A DNA stretch of 64,000 bases from Mediterranea sp. An20. Lineage in GTDB: Bacteria > Bacteroidota > Bacteroidia > Bacteroidales > Bacteroidaceae. Below are positions 54,117 through 63,558 of this stretch, one piece after another. The notes under the pieces were generated by a model. It was not told where the DNA came from, searched no databases, and saw nothing but the letters and a program-made list of their open reading frames with translations. Position 1 is the stretch's first letter, and every line of letters starts with the position of its first letter. The stretch spans positions 1 through 64,000 of the forward strand of contig NZ_NFJV01000018.1 of the NCBI RefSeq assembly GCF_002160055.1, written 5' to 3'. Made by a program: the position numbers and the translations under genes.

Positions 54117-56348
54117 TTATTTCTTTTCGTTCATCCCAGCCAGGTTCCCGTTCTCTGCCGTCATTTCGAATTCCAGCACACCACCCGCAAGCAATTGTTC
54201 ATGGGTGATGTATGTCTTGTCGTAGGGTTTGCCATTCCACTTCACCGAGCGGACATAGCATTTCTCACGGCTCACTCCCGATGCCTTCAAGGTAAAGGTC
54301 TTCCCGCCGGGCAAATGTATGACAACTTCGGGATAGAGCGGCGTACCCAGCTCATAGCGTCCGCTCACCGGATCGGCAGGATAGAAACCTAAGGCACTGA
54401 ATACATACCACGCCGACATCTGCCCGCAGTCTTCATTGCCGCACAGACCAGCCGGAGTATTCAGGTAAAGTTCGTGCATCACCTGTGCGGCGTAATGCTG
54501 CGCCTTCCAAGGCTGGCCGGCAGCATTGAACCAATAAATAACGTGATGGCTGGGTTCGTTGCCATGAGCGTACTGTCCTATCATGCCCGTACTGAAGATG
54601 GGCAACTCATCATCGGCTGAAGGATGATAAGTGAACATACTGTCCAGTTTCTGTGCAAAACGTTCCTTTCCGCCCATCAGTTCCATCAATCCCTCCACGT
54701 CGTGTTGCACCGACCACAAATATTGCCAGCCGTTGCTCTCGCAAATGTGCGGTGTATAGTCGTCCGGGCTGAAAGGCTGCACGAAATGTCCGTGGCTGTC
54801 CCGCGGCTGCATGAAGCCGGTCTGCGGATTGAAGACGTTGCGATAGTTCTGAGCCCGTTTGTAGAATTCGTCTGCCACCTCCTGTCGCCCCATTTTCTCG
54901 GCCATACGGGCTATGCAATGGTCGTCGAAAGCATATTCCAACGTCTTGGAAAGCGACCAGTCATCGGCATTATAGGGGTCTTTCAAGTCGCAGGGAACAT
55001 ATCCCAACTGCTTGTAGGCACCGATACCGCGGTAATCATCCAGATTGGCCGTAGTTACGCAAGCCTCCAATGCCTTTTCCGCATCAAAGTCACCGATACC
55101 CTTCAGATACGCATCAGCAATGACGGCAACGGCATGATAGCCTATCATCATGTCAGTCTCGCTGCCCCACATGTTCCACACAGGCAACCGTCCGTTTTGT
55201 TCATAGAAAGCCAACAGCGATTTTACCATATCATTCACCCGCTCCGGCGTAAGCAGCGTGTAGAGGGGATGGGCTGCACGATAGGTGTCCCATAAGGAGA
55301 ATGTACCGTAATTGTTCCATCCGTCGGCGCGGTGTACCTGCCTGTCGGGTCCATAATATGAACCGTCCACATCGCCATACAACGTGGGAGCCAGCATGGA
55401 GTGATAGAGGGCTGTATAGAACTTCACCATTCCATCATGGTCCGTACCGTTCACCTGTATTTTACCCAACTCCTTGTTCCAGGTCTGGCGGGCCACCTCC
55501 CGATAATAGTCGAAATCATCAGCAGGAGCCTCTGCCATCAGGTTACGCATGGCTCCTTCCATGCTGACACCGGAGAGAGCCGTGCTCACCACCAAAGACT
55601 CTCCTTTCCGGGTCTTGAAGTCGAAACGGGCTATGGCAGAAGTACCGGCCCGCTTCCCTGCCTTCATTATCGCCGCCGTATCCAACGTCATGGCATCGAA
55701 AGGCCGTGAGAAACGGGTACAGAAATACACCTTCTGCCCACGCGCCCATCCGTCGGAAAATCGGTAACCTCGCACCGTGACAGAGTCGACCTGCTCGATA
55801 TGGGTATCTTCGGTAGCATCCCAGTTCATCGCCTTGCGCAGGTTCAGGAACACGGCAGCATCGGCTTCCGGAAAGGTATAACGCTGAATGCCGCACCGCG
55901 GAGTGGCGGTCAGTTCTACCAGGATGTCATAGTCGGTCAAACGCACCTGATAATAACCGGCCGAAGCCATCTCGTCGGCGTGCGAGAACTTAGAATGAAT
56001 GCCCAACGACCCTTTTGCTTCTTTATAAGGCAACGTGACAGGCATGAAGGAGATGTCATACAAATCGCCTGCTCCAGTGCCCGAAAGATGGGTGTGACTG
56101 AAGCCGGCAATGGTGCTGTCTGGCCAGAAATAACCTGCAATGCGGTCCCACCCCGGCAAGCCATTGTCCGGACTGAGCTGTACCATGCCAAACGGCACCT
56201 GCGCTCCGGGATAGGTGTTTCCGGTAAAATCTGTCCCTATAAATGGATTTACATACGCAGACAAGTCCTCTGCACGGTGCTTGTCCGAAACACACGCCGC
56301 CAGCAGGTTCAAAGCGGCAAGCCAACAAAACAGTCTCACTATTCGCAT
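54117..56348 (-). CDS. GH92 alpha-mannosidase, first of the pair, lipoprotein
   Basis: A 743-residue lipoprotein (lipobox LLAAC, Cys19) of GH92. It removes terminal alpha-mannose from N-glycans or mannans. GH92 motifs are YVNPFIGTDFTGNTYPGAQVP near the start, the likely acid Glu537 in CESNGWQYLW, AHGNEPSHH at about 594-602 and GNEDCGQMSAWYVFSALGFYP at about 637-657. The start is the ATG directly before the lipoprotein signal. The longer frame (from 56759) adds 137 residues with no family match and would cover the promoter. A consensus promoter lies 31 bp upstream. Confidence 0.92.
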   Translation of the reverse strand: MRIVRLFCWLAALNLLAACVSDKHRAEDLSAYVNPFIGTDFTGNTYPGAQVPFGMVQLSPDNGLPGWDRIAGYFWPDSTIAGFSHTHLSGTGAGDLYDISFMPVTLPYKEAKGSLGIHSKFSHADEMASAGYYQVRLTDYDILVELTATPRCGIQRYTFPEADAAVFLNLRKAMNWDATEDTHIEQVDSVTVRGYRFSDGWARGQKVYFCTRFSRPFDAMTLDTAAIMKAGKRAGTSAIARFDFKTRKGESLVVSTALSGVSMEGAMRNLMAEAPADDFDYYREVARQTWNKELGKIQVNGTDHDGMVKFYTALYHSMLAPTLYGDVDGSYYGPDRQVHRADGWNNYGTFSLWDTYRAAHPLYTLLTPERVNDMVKSLLAFYEQNGRLPVWNMWGSETDMMIGYHAVAVIADAYLKGIGDFDAEKALEACVTTANLDDYRGIGAYKQLGYVPCDLKDPYNADDWSLSKTLEYAFDDHCIARMAEKMGRQEVADEFYKRAQNYRNVFNPQTGFMQPRDSHGHFVQPFSPDDYTPHICESNGWQYLWSVQHDVEGLMELMGGKERFAQKLDSMFTYHPSADDELPIFSTGMIGQYAHGNEPSHHVIYWFNAAGQPWKAQHYAAQVMHELYLNTPAGLCGNEDCGQMSAWYVFSALGFYPADPVSGRYELGTPLYPEVVIHLPGGKTFTLKASGVSREKCYVRSVKWNGKPYDKTYITHEQLLAGGVLEFEMTAENGNLAGMNEKK

Positions 56349-56378
56349 GATGATATTTGGATTAATATACTGTGCAGG

Positions 56379-56410
56379 CAAAGATAAAGCATTCTTTTTA
56401 TTTACACAAA
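56379..56410 (-). promoter_or_regulatory. Promoter of the GH92 operon
   Basis: On the minus strand TTTG (56410-56407) is followed after exactly 20 bp by TATCTTTG (56386-56379), a full match to the Bacteroidetes promoter consensus. Confidence 0.75.
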
Positions 56411-56895
56411 CCCAGACAGATGCATATCTGCCACGGCCTTTCCATTTAGCCTGTGTATGGTAAGAAACATTGCCTTGAGACAAAACAATGTCATTCTTCA
56501 TTCTCCCAACAATACCACCGGGGCACGCGGAATCCCACAACCCGTCTTTTCCGACCGGGAGAATAAGAACAGGTGAAGACCAGGGAATTCTGTTCTCTGC
56601 TCCTCCACGGTGAAAAAAAACAAAAATCACACATGTTATCATCGTTTTATGTTGTAAAACACAATAAACCTTCCCTTTTCTCCGAAATAAAAAAGCTTTC
56701 TTTGTAAGCACATTTTTCATTAAGAATGGAAAGGATACCCTAATATGATGGATTTTCATCGCTTTCTTGTCAAGCCACTACCCGTTTGACAGCCATTATT
56801 TCGGGATTTGAAACAATGAACAAACCGTTGGCAGAAAAATAAAACGCTATGCTGCCTCACGATTTGATATAGACATTTTTAACATATAATTCAGT
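56411..56895. other. Divergent regulatory region before fucI
   Basis: No gene is called; a long minus frame here is an upstream extension of the GH92 gene. A small palindrome GTTTTA-N5-TAAAAC (56644-56660) could be an operator. I see no clear TAnnTTTG before fucI. Confidence 0.35.
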
Positions 56896-58671
56896 ATGAA
56901 AAAGTATCCAAAAATCGGGATTCGTCCCACCATTGACGGTCGCCAGGGCGGCGTCCGCGAAAGTCTGGAAGAGAAAACCATGAACTTGGCAAAAGCCGTG
57001 GCAGAGTTAATTACAAGTAACCTGAAGAACGGTGACGGAAGCCCCGTGGAATGCGTCATTGCCGATAGCACCATCGGTCGCGTGGCTGAAAGTGCTGCTT
57101 GTGCCGAAAAGTTTGAACGCGAAGGTGTGGGAGCCACCATCACCGTCACCTCATGCTGGTGCTATGGCTCGGAAACTATGGATATGAATCCGTATTACCC
57201 CAAAGCCGTATGGGGATTCAACGGCACCGAACGCCCGGGTGCAGTCTACCTGGCTGCCGTGCTGGCTGCACACGCTCAAAAAGGACTGCCTGCTTTCGGT
57301 ATCTACGGACACGATGTACAGGACCTGGATGACAACACCGTACCTGCCGACGTGGCCGAGAAAATCCTGCGCTTTGCCCGTGCCGCACAGGCCGTAGCTA
57401 CCATGCGCGGCAAATCCTACCTCTCAATGGGTAGCGTGGCCATGGGTATCGCCGGCTCTATCGTTAATCCCGACTTCTTCCAGGAATACTTAGGCATACG
57501 TTGCGAATCGGTAGACCTGACCGAAATCATCCGCCGCATGTCCGAAGGAATCTACGACAAAGAAGAGTTCGAAAAAGCCATGGCATGGACCAAGGAACAC
57601 TGCAAACCCAACGAAGGCGAAGACTTCAAAAACCGTCCCGAAAAGCGCAAGACGCGCGAACAGAAAGATGCCGACTGGGAATTTACCGTGAAGATGATGA
57701 TTATCATGCGCGACCTCATGACCGGCAATCCCAAACTGCGCGAAATGGGCTTCAAGGAAGAAGCATTGGGACACAATGCCATTGCTGCCGGCTTCCAGGG
57801 ACAACGCCAGTGGACGGATTTCTACCCCAATGGCGACTTCCCCGAATCCATGCTTAACACTTCGTTCGACTGGAACGGCATCCGCGAAGCTTTTGTCGTG
57901 GCTACCGAAAATGATGCCTGCAACGGTGTAGCCATGCTCTTCGGACATCTGCTGACCAACCGTGCCCAAATCTTCTCCGATGTACGCACCTACTGGAGCC
58001 CCGAAGCTGTGAAACGTGTCACCGGTAAGGAACTGACCGGACGGGCTTCAGGTGGTATCATCCACCTCATCAATTCGGGAGCTACCACCCTGGACGGCAC
58101 AGGAGGCTCTACGGATGCAGAAGGCAATCCCGTGATGAAAGAGCCATGGAACCTGACTGAACAAGATGTGGACAACTGCCTGAAAGCAACGACCTGGTAT
58201 CCGGCTGACCGCGACTATTTCCGTGGCGGAGGTTTCTCTTCCAACTTCCTCAGCAAAGGTGGAATGCCCGTTACCATGATGCGACTGAATCTGGTGAAAG
58301 GCCTGGGTCCCGTGCTGCAACTTGCCGAAGGTTGGACTGTAGACATTGACCCGGAAATACACCAGAAACTCAATATGCGCACCGACCCCACTTGGCCTAC
58401 CACCTGGTTCGTGCCCCGTCTGTGCGACAAACCTGCTTTCCGCGATGTATATTCCGTCATGAACAACTGGGGAGCCAACCACGGTGCCATCAGCTACGGA
58501 CACATCGGTGCAGACCTCATCACACTGGCTTCCATGCTGCGCATCCCCGTATGTATGCACAATGTGGATGAGGATAAGATTTTCCGCCCTGCCGCATGGA
58601 ATGCTTTCGGTATGGACAAGGAAGGTGCCGACTACCGCGCTTGCGCCAACTACGGCCCCATCTACAAATAA
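56896..58671 (+). CDS. fucI: L-fucose isomerase
   Basis: A 591-residue cytoplasmic enzyme that converts L-fucose to L-fuculose. It starts [20 protein letters not shown] and has the FucI sections [51 protein letters not shown] (active-site Glu/Asp region) and [14 protein letters not shown] near the end. Length is that of the family. It is first in the fuc operon and followed by a hairpin in the 86-bp gap before fucO. Confidence 0.96.
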   Translation: MKKYPKIGIRPTIDGRQGGVRESLEEKTMNLAKAVAELITSNLKNGDGSPVECVIADSTIGRVAESAACAEKFEREGVGATITVTSCWCYGSETMDMNPYYPKAVWGFNGTERPGAVYLAAVLAAHAQKGLPAFGIYGHDVQDLDDNTVPADVAEKILRFARAAQAVATMRGKSYLSMGSVAMGIAGSIVNPDFFQEYLGIRCESVDLTEIIRRMSEGIYDKEEFEKAMAWTKEHCKPNEGEDFKNRPEKRKTREQKDADWEFTVKMMIIMRDLMTGNPKLREMGFKEEALGHNAIAAGFQGQRQWTDFYPNGDFPESMLNTSFDWNGIREAFVVATENDACNGVAMLFGHLLTNRAQIFSDVRTYWSPEAVKRVTGKELTGRASGGIIHLINSGATTLDGTGGSTDAEGNPVMKEPWNLTEQDVDNCLKATTWYPADRDYFRGGGFSSNFLSKGGMPVTMMRLNLVKGLGPVLQLAEGWTVDIDPEIHQKLNMRTDPTWPTTWFVPRLCDKPAFRDVYSVMNNWGANHGAISYGHIGADLITLASMLRIPVCMHNVDEDKIFRPAAWNAFGMDKEGADYRACANYGPIYK

Positions 58672-58697
58672 ATAACTCCAACTGATAACCCTGCAGG

Positions 58698-58726
58698 AGG
58701 GGAGACTGCGGTATACGGTCTCCCCT
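58698..58726 (+). other. Intercistronic hairpin between fucI and fucO
   Basis: AGGGGAGAC (58698-58706) pairs with GTCTCCCCT (58718-58726) around an 11-base loop. Only TTCATACT follows, with no T run. It may stabilise the fucI message or reduce transcription into the rest of the operon. Confidence 0.55.
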
Positions 58727-58757
58727 TTCATACTAAAAAATCAAAAACTTAAAACAC

Positions 58758-59912
58758 ATGGTAAATAGATTCGTTTTAAACGAAGTGTCTTACTTCGGTC
58801 CCGGCGCACGCCAGGTACTTCCTCAGGAAGTGAAACGTCTGGGCCTGCACAAGGCTTTTGTCGCTACAGATAAAGACCTCATCAAATTTGGCGTAGCCGA
58901 CAAAGTTCTCGATGTCCTGCGACAAGCCAACATCCCGTATGAAATATTCAGCGAAATCAAGCCTAACCCCACGGTGAGCAATGTCAAGGCTGGCGTAGAG
59001 GCTTTCGCCCAAAGCGGTGCAGATTTCATTCTGGCCATTGGCGGAGGTTCATCCATCGATACCGCCAAAGCCATCGGTATCATTACCAACAACCCGCGCT
59101 TCAGTGATGTAGTATCACTGGAAGGTACCGCTGACACCGACCATAAGTCCGTACCCATCATTGCACTGCCTACCACTGCCGGTACCGCTGCTGAAGTAAC
59201 CATCAACTATGTCATCACCGATGAGCAAAACCAGAAAAAAATGGTATGCGTCGACCCCAACGACATCCCTGCCATCGCCATTGTCGATGCCGAACTTATG
59301 TACAGTCTGCCCAAAGGACTGACTGCCGCCACCGGTATGGATGCCCTGACGCATGCCATCGAAGGCCTCATCACCAAGGGTGCCTGGGAAATGAGCGACA
59401 TGTTCGAAATCAAAGCCATCGAAATGATTAACCGCTACCTGGAAACTGCCGTCAACGAGCCCACCAACCCCGAAGCACGCAACGGCATGGCTGTGGCACA
59501 GTATATTGCCGGTATGGCTTTCTCCAATGTAGGATTGGGCGTCGTTCACGGCATGGCACACCCGTTGGGAGCCATTTTCGACATTCCTCATGGTGTAGCC
59601 AACGCGCTGCTATTGCCTACCATCATGGAGTTCAACGCCCCGGCAGCTCTTGACAAATATGTGCAGATAGCCAAAGCCATGGAGGTATACACCGATGGCA
59701 TGACGCGTGAGCAGGCTGCCGATGCTGCCGTAAGAGCTGTCAAGGAATTGTCACTGCGCGTAGGCATACCGCAGCACCTCAGCCAACTGGGCATCAAAGC
59801 CGAAGACCTTGACCGTCTGGCCGAAGCTGCCTGCGCCGATGTCTGCACGCCCGGCAATCCGAGAGAAGTAAACAAAGAAATCATCCTTGAACTTTATAAG
59901 AAAGTATTATGA
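58758..59912 (+). CDS. fucO: Lactaldehyde reductase / iron-containing alcohol dehydrogenase
   Basis: A 384-residue cytoplasmic group III alcohol dehydrogenase that reduces L-lactaldehyde to L-1,2-propanediol. Family features are GGGSSIDTAKAIGI (NAD site), TTAGTAAEVT, and metal ligands in MDALTHAIEG and GVVHGMAHPLGAIFDIPHGVANA. Its stop codon overlaps the start of fucA (ATGA). It deals with the lactaldehyde made by FucA. Confidence 0.93.
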   Translation: MVNRFVLNEVSYFGPGARQVLPQEVKRLGLHKAFVATDKDLIKFGVADKVLDVLRQANIPYEIFSEIKPNPTVSNVKAGVEAFAQSGADFILAIGGGSSIDTAKAIGIITNNPRFSDVVSLEGTADTDHKSVPIIALPTTAGTAAEVTINYVITDEQNQKKMVCVDPNDIPAIAIVDAELMYSLPKGLTAATGMDALTHAIEGLITKGAWEMSDMFEIKAIEMINRYLETAVNEPTNPEARNGMAVAQYIAGMAFSNVGLGVVHGMAHPLGAIFDIPHGVANALLLPTIMEFNAPAALDKYVQIAKAMEVYTDGMTREQAADAAVRAVKELSLRVGIPQHLSQLGIKAEDLDRLAEAACADVCTPGNPREVNKEIILELYKKVL

Positions 59913-60544
59913 TAACCAACGAACATATCCAACAATTCCTGGCACAGGCTCACCGGGTAGGCGACGCCAGACTGACCATCTGCAGCAGCGGCAATTTGTC
60001 TTGGCGCATCGGCGAAGAGGCGCTCGTGTCGGGCACAGGCTCGTGGGTGCCTAACCTCACGGCAGAGAAAGTATCCATCTGCCACATTGCTACCGGCGAA
60101 GTGAGAAACGGAGTCAAGCCTTCCATGGAAAGCGGATTCCACTTGGGCATCCTGCGCGAACGGCCTGATGTCAATGTCGTGCTGCACTTCCAGTCTGAAT
60201 ACGCTACTGCCGTAGCCTGCATGAAACAAAAACCGACTAACTTCAATGTCACAGCCGAAGTACCCTGCCATGTAGGACGCGAAATACCTGTCATCCCCTA
60301 CTACCGCCCCGGCTCACCCGAACTGGCCCACGCTGTAGTAACGGCCATGAAAGACCATAATTCCATCCTGCTTACCAACCACGGACAGGTAGTTTGCGGC
60401 GCAAACTTCGACGAAGTGTTCGAGAGAGCCATGTTCTTTGAAATGGCCTGCCGCATTATCATCCAATCGGGAGGAGACTATTCCGTGCTGACGCCTCAAG
60501 AGATTGAGGACCTGGACATTTATGTATTAGGTAAAAAACACTGA
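59909..60544 (+). CDS. fucA: L-fuculose-1-phosphate aldolase
   Basis: A 211-residue class II (zinc) aldolase that splits L-fuculose 1-phosphate into dihydroxyacetone phosphate and L-lactaldehyde. Phosphate site SSGNLSWR, likely acid/base in MESGFH, zinc His residues in VVLHFQS and LTNHGQV. It overlaps fucO by 4 bp, a sign of coupled translation. Confidence 0.92.
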   Translation: MITNEHIQQFLAQAHRVGDARLTICSSGNLSWRIGEEALVSGTGSWVPNLTAEKVSICHIATGEVRNGVKPSMESGFHLGILRERPDVNVVLHFQSEYATAVACMKQKPTNFNVTAEVPCHVGREIPVIPYYRPGSPELAHAVVTAMKDHNSILLTNHGQVVCGANFDEVFERAMFFEMACRIIIQSGGDYSVLTPQEIEDLDIYVLGKKH

Positions 60545-60555
60545 CCGAAAGCAAG

Positions 60556-61989
60556 ATGACAGAAAGAATCCAACAGAATGTTTACCTGGCCATTGACTTC
60601 GGCGGCGGAAGCGGCCGGGTCATGGCAGGCAAACTGACAGACGGTAAACTGGAATTGGAAGAAATTCATCGGTTTGCCAACCGGCAGGTCAGACTGGGGA
60701 ATCATGTATATTGGGATTTCCCCGCCCTCTTCGAGGACATGAAGGACGGGCTGAAGGCTGCTGCACGCAAAGGCTACCACGTAAAGGGAATCGGCATAGA
60801 TACCTGGGGAGTAGACTTCGGTCTCATCGATGCCCAAGGCAACCTGCTCGGAAATCCGGTATGTTACCGCGATGCACGCACACAAGGCACTATCGGAAAA
60901 GTATTTCATCTACTTGACCGCCAACAACATTATGCCACCACGGGCATCCAGGTAATGGAAATCAACACACTGTTCCAGCTTTACAGCATGAAGGAAGCGG
61001 ATGACCCTCGTCTGCATGTCGGACACCGGCTCCTTTTCATGCCCGACCTGTTCAGCTACTACCTGACCGGAGTGGCCAACAACGAATATTGTATAGCCTC
61101 CACGTCTGAGTTGCTGGATGTCCGCACACGTAACTGGTCGTGGGAAACCATCCGTGCCTTGGGGTTGCCCGAACATTTATTCGGACCTATCGTGACTCCC
61201 GGCACCATCCGGGGCACCCTGCGTGAGGAACTGGCCCGCGAAACGGGACTCGGACCGGTGAACGTCATTGCCGTCGGAAGTCATGATACCGCCAGTGCCG
61301 TGGCTGCCGTGCCTTGCACAGACACTCCCGTAGCTTTCCTCAGTTCGGGCACATGGTCGCTGCTGGGTGTAGAGACCGAAACGCCCATCCTGACGGAAGA
61401 AGCCCGGGAAGCCGAATTTACCAACGAAGGTGGTGTAGGAGGACGCATACGCTTCCTGCAGAACATTACAGGACTTTGGTTACTGCAATGTCTGCTGAAA
61501 CAGTGGGCACAGCGTGGCGAACCACAGCCCTACGACGTTATCCTGCCACAGGCCGAAAAAGCAGAAACCGAAGCCATCATACCGGTAGACGATCCGGCAT
61601 TCATGAACCCCGACAACATGGAAGAGGCTATCATGACATACTGCCACAAGCATGGCATGCAGGCACCACGCGACAAAGCAGAGATGGTGAAATGTGTACT
61701 GCAGTCGCTGGCATGCAAATATGCACAGGCAGTAGAGCAACTGAACCGCCTGCTTCCTTCGCCCATCCGCCAGCTGAACATCATCGGTGGAGGCTCACAG
61801 AATGCCCTGCTGAACCGGCTCACCGCCAACCGCCTGGGCATACCGGTGCAAGCCGGTCCGGTCGAAGCTACCGCCATGGGCAACGTCTTGGTACAGGCCA
61901 TGGCTTGCGGAGAAATAGCCTCTTTCAGCCAACTGCGTGAAGTAGCTCTCCGCAGCGCTACTCCTCAAATGTTTTATCCAGAAAAGTGA
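60556..61989 (+). CDS. fucK: L-fuculokinase, rhamnulokinase-like (FGGY family)
   Basis: A 477-residue sugar kinase that phosphorylates L-fuculose. It starts VYLAIDFGGGSGRV (ATP site), has GIDTWGVDFGLID, VGSHDTASAVAAVP and LSSGTWSLLG, and ends with the second ATP motif NIIGGGSQNALLN. By sequence it is closer to RhaB rhamnulokinases than to E. coli FucK, as also known for the fuc operon of B. thetaiotaomicron. The call as fuculokinase rests on the operon. It lies 11 bp after fucA. Confidence 0.88.
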   Translation: MTERIQQNVYLAIDFGGGSGRVMAGKLTDGKLELEEIHRFANRQVRLGNHVYWDFPALFEDMKDGLKAAARKGYHVKGIGIDTWGVDFGLIDAQGNLLGNPVCYRDARTQGTIGKVFHLLDRQQHYATTGIQVMEINTLFQLYSMKEADDPRLHVGHRLLFMPDLFSYYLTGVANNEYCIASTSELLDVRTRNWSWETIRALGLPEHLFGPIVTPGTIRGTLREELARETGLGPVNVIAVGSHDTASAVAAVPCTDTPVAFLSSGTWSLLGVETETPILTEEAREAEFTNEGGVGGRIRFLQNITGLWLLQCLLKQWAQRGEPQPYDVILPQAEKAETEAIIPVDDPAFMNPDNMEEAIMTYCHKHGMQAPRDKAEMVKCVLQSLACKYAQAVEQLNRLLPSPIRQLNIIGGGSQNALLNRLTANRLGIPVQAGPVEATAMGNVLVQAMACGEIASFSQLREVALRSATPQMFYPEK

Positions 61990-62014
61990 CATCATCTTAT
62001 CCAACAGAACATCC

Positions 62015-63322
62015 ATGAAGAACAAATCATCCATACTGAAAGAAGGGAACGTAAGCTACGTAATGCCCTTCATACTGATAACGTCTTGCTTTGCCCTGTG
62101 GGGCTTTGCCAACGACATCACCAACCCTATGGTAAAAGCCTTTTCCAAAATTTTCCGCATGAGTGTGACCGAAGGCGCACTGGTGCAGGTAGCCTTCTAC
62201 GGTGGCTACTTTGCTATGGCGTTTCCCGCTGCCATCTTCATCCGGAAATATTCTTATAAGGCAGGTGTTATGTTGGGATTGGGATTATATGCCTTCGGTG
62301 CTTTCCTGTTTTATCCGGCCATGCTGACAGGCACTTATTTCCCATTTCTCGTCGCTTACTTCATCCTGACGTGCGGACTTTCGTTTCTGGAAACCAGCAG
62401 TAACCCCTACATCTTGTCCATGGGTACGGAAGAAACCGCCACACGCCGACTCAACTTGGCGCAGGCTTTCAACCCCATGGGTTCTCTGCTGGGCATGTAT
62501 GTGGCCATGAACTTCATACAGAATAAGCTGCACCCCATGGATACGGCAGAAAGAGCACAGCTGAACCAGGCTGAGTTTGAAGCCATACGTGATGCTGACC
62601 TGCAGACCCTCATCGGACCTTATGTGCTCATCGGAGTGGTCATTCTGGCCATGCTCATCGTCATCCGCTTGACTAAGATGCCCAAAAACAAGGACAAGTC
62701 GCACAATATCGACTTTCTTCCTACCTTAAAGCGCATCTTTGGCAAGGCACGTTACCGCGAAGGAGTCGTCACGCAGTTCTTTTACGTAGGGGCACAAATC
62801 ATGTGCTGGACATTCATCATCCAATACGGTACTCACCTGTTTATGAACATGGGCATGAGTGAACAAGAATCCGAAGTGCTTTCACAGAAATACAATATCC
62901 TTGCTATGGCTTTGTTCTGTGTCAGCCGCTTCATCTGTACCTTCCTGTTGCGCTACCTCAATGCCGGCAATCTGCTGAAGATACTGGCCGTTGCCGCAGC
63001 CTGCTGCACGGTGGGAGTCATCCTGCTGCAAAACATCTGGGGCATGTACTGTCTGGTAGGTGTATCTGCCTGCATGTCGCTCATGTTCCCCACTATCTAT
63101 GGCATAGCGCTGAAAGGGTTGGGTGATGATGCCAAATTCGGAGCTGCCGGACTGATTATGGCCATCTTGGGAGGTTCGGTACTGCCTCCGGTACAGGCTT
63201 CCATTATCGACATGGGCACGGTAGCAGGACTACCGGGTGTCAACGCTTCGTTCATCCTGCCGTTTATCTGCTTCCTCGTGATTATTGTCTACGGACACCG
63301 TACGGTAAAGAATCATTGGTAA
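62015..63322 (+). CDS. fucP: L-fucose:H+ symporter
   Basis: A 435-residue major-facilitator permease with about 12 membrane helices. FucP features are LWGFANDITNPMVKAF in helix 1 (with the acidic residue used for proton coupling), QVAFYGGYFAMAFPAA and ETSSNPYIL. It imports L-fucose across the inner membrane and is last in the fuc operon, 25 bp after fucK. Confidence 0.94.
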   Translation: MKNKSSILKEGNVSYVMPFILITSCFALWGFANDITNPMVKAFSKIFRMSVTEGALVQVAFYGGYFAMAFPAAIFIRKYSYKAGVMLGLGLYAFGAFLFYPAMLTGTYFPFLVAYFILTCGLSFLETSSNPYILSMGTEETATRRLNLAQAFNPMGSLLGMYVAMNFIQNKLHPMDTAERAQLNQAEFEAIRDADLQTLIGPYVLIGVVILAMLIVIRLTKMPKNKDKSHNIDFLPTLKRIFGKARYREGVVTQFFYVGAQIMCWTFIIQYGTHLFMNMGMSEQESEVLSQKYNILAMALFCVSRFICTFLLRYLNAGNLLKILAVAAACCTVGVILLQNIWGMYCLVGVSACMSLMFPTIYGIALKGLGDDAKFGAAGLIMAILGGSVLPPVQASIIDMGTVAGLPGVNASFILPFICFLVIIVYGHRTVKNHW

Positions 63323-63465
63323 GCATGTATCCAGCATTGGTTTAGTTTGCTACATTTTTGCTCAGCTTGATTTTGAGCATTGTTTCTGAGTATGTTTTTC
63401 TGGTTTTATAAGGAAGATAGCGGAACTGTCTGACAAATAAAATCGGAAAAACATACATTACAAAT

Positions 63466-63552
63466 GCAGAAGCACAAAGTTCCGTAACTGCCTGTCGGAA
63501 GTGTCTCCGTGCCTCTGTGTGTTAGTATCACTTAATTTTGCCCATTTACTTA
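63466..63552. repeat. Partial copy of the ACACAGAGGCACGG repeat with -7 box
   Basis: It holds only one end of the family: AAGTTCCGTAACTGCCTGTC, TCTCCGTGCCTCTGTGTG and the border GTATCACTTAATTTTGCCCA followed by TTTACTTA. The plus strand carries TAATTTTG (63533-63540), 18 bp before the next ATG. The 140 bp before it show no recognisable feature. Confidence 0.75.
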
Positions 63553-63558
63553 TTTGAA

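Noticed and set aside
54117..56759. 880-residue version of the first GH92 protein
   Set aside because: The extra 137 N-terminal residues have no family match, hide the lipoprotein signal and cover a consensus promoter.
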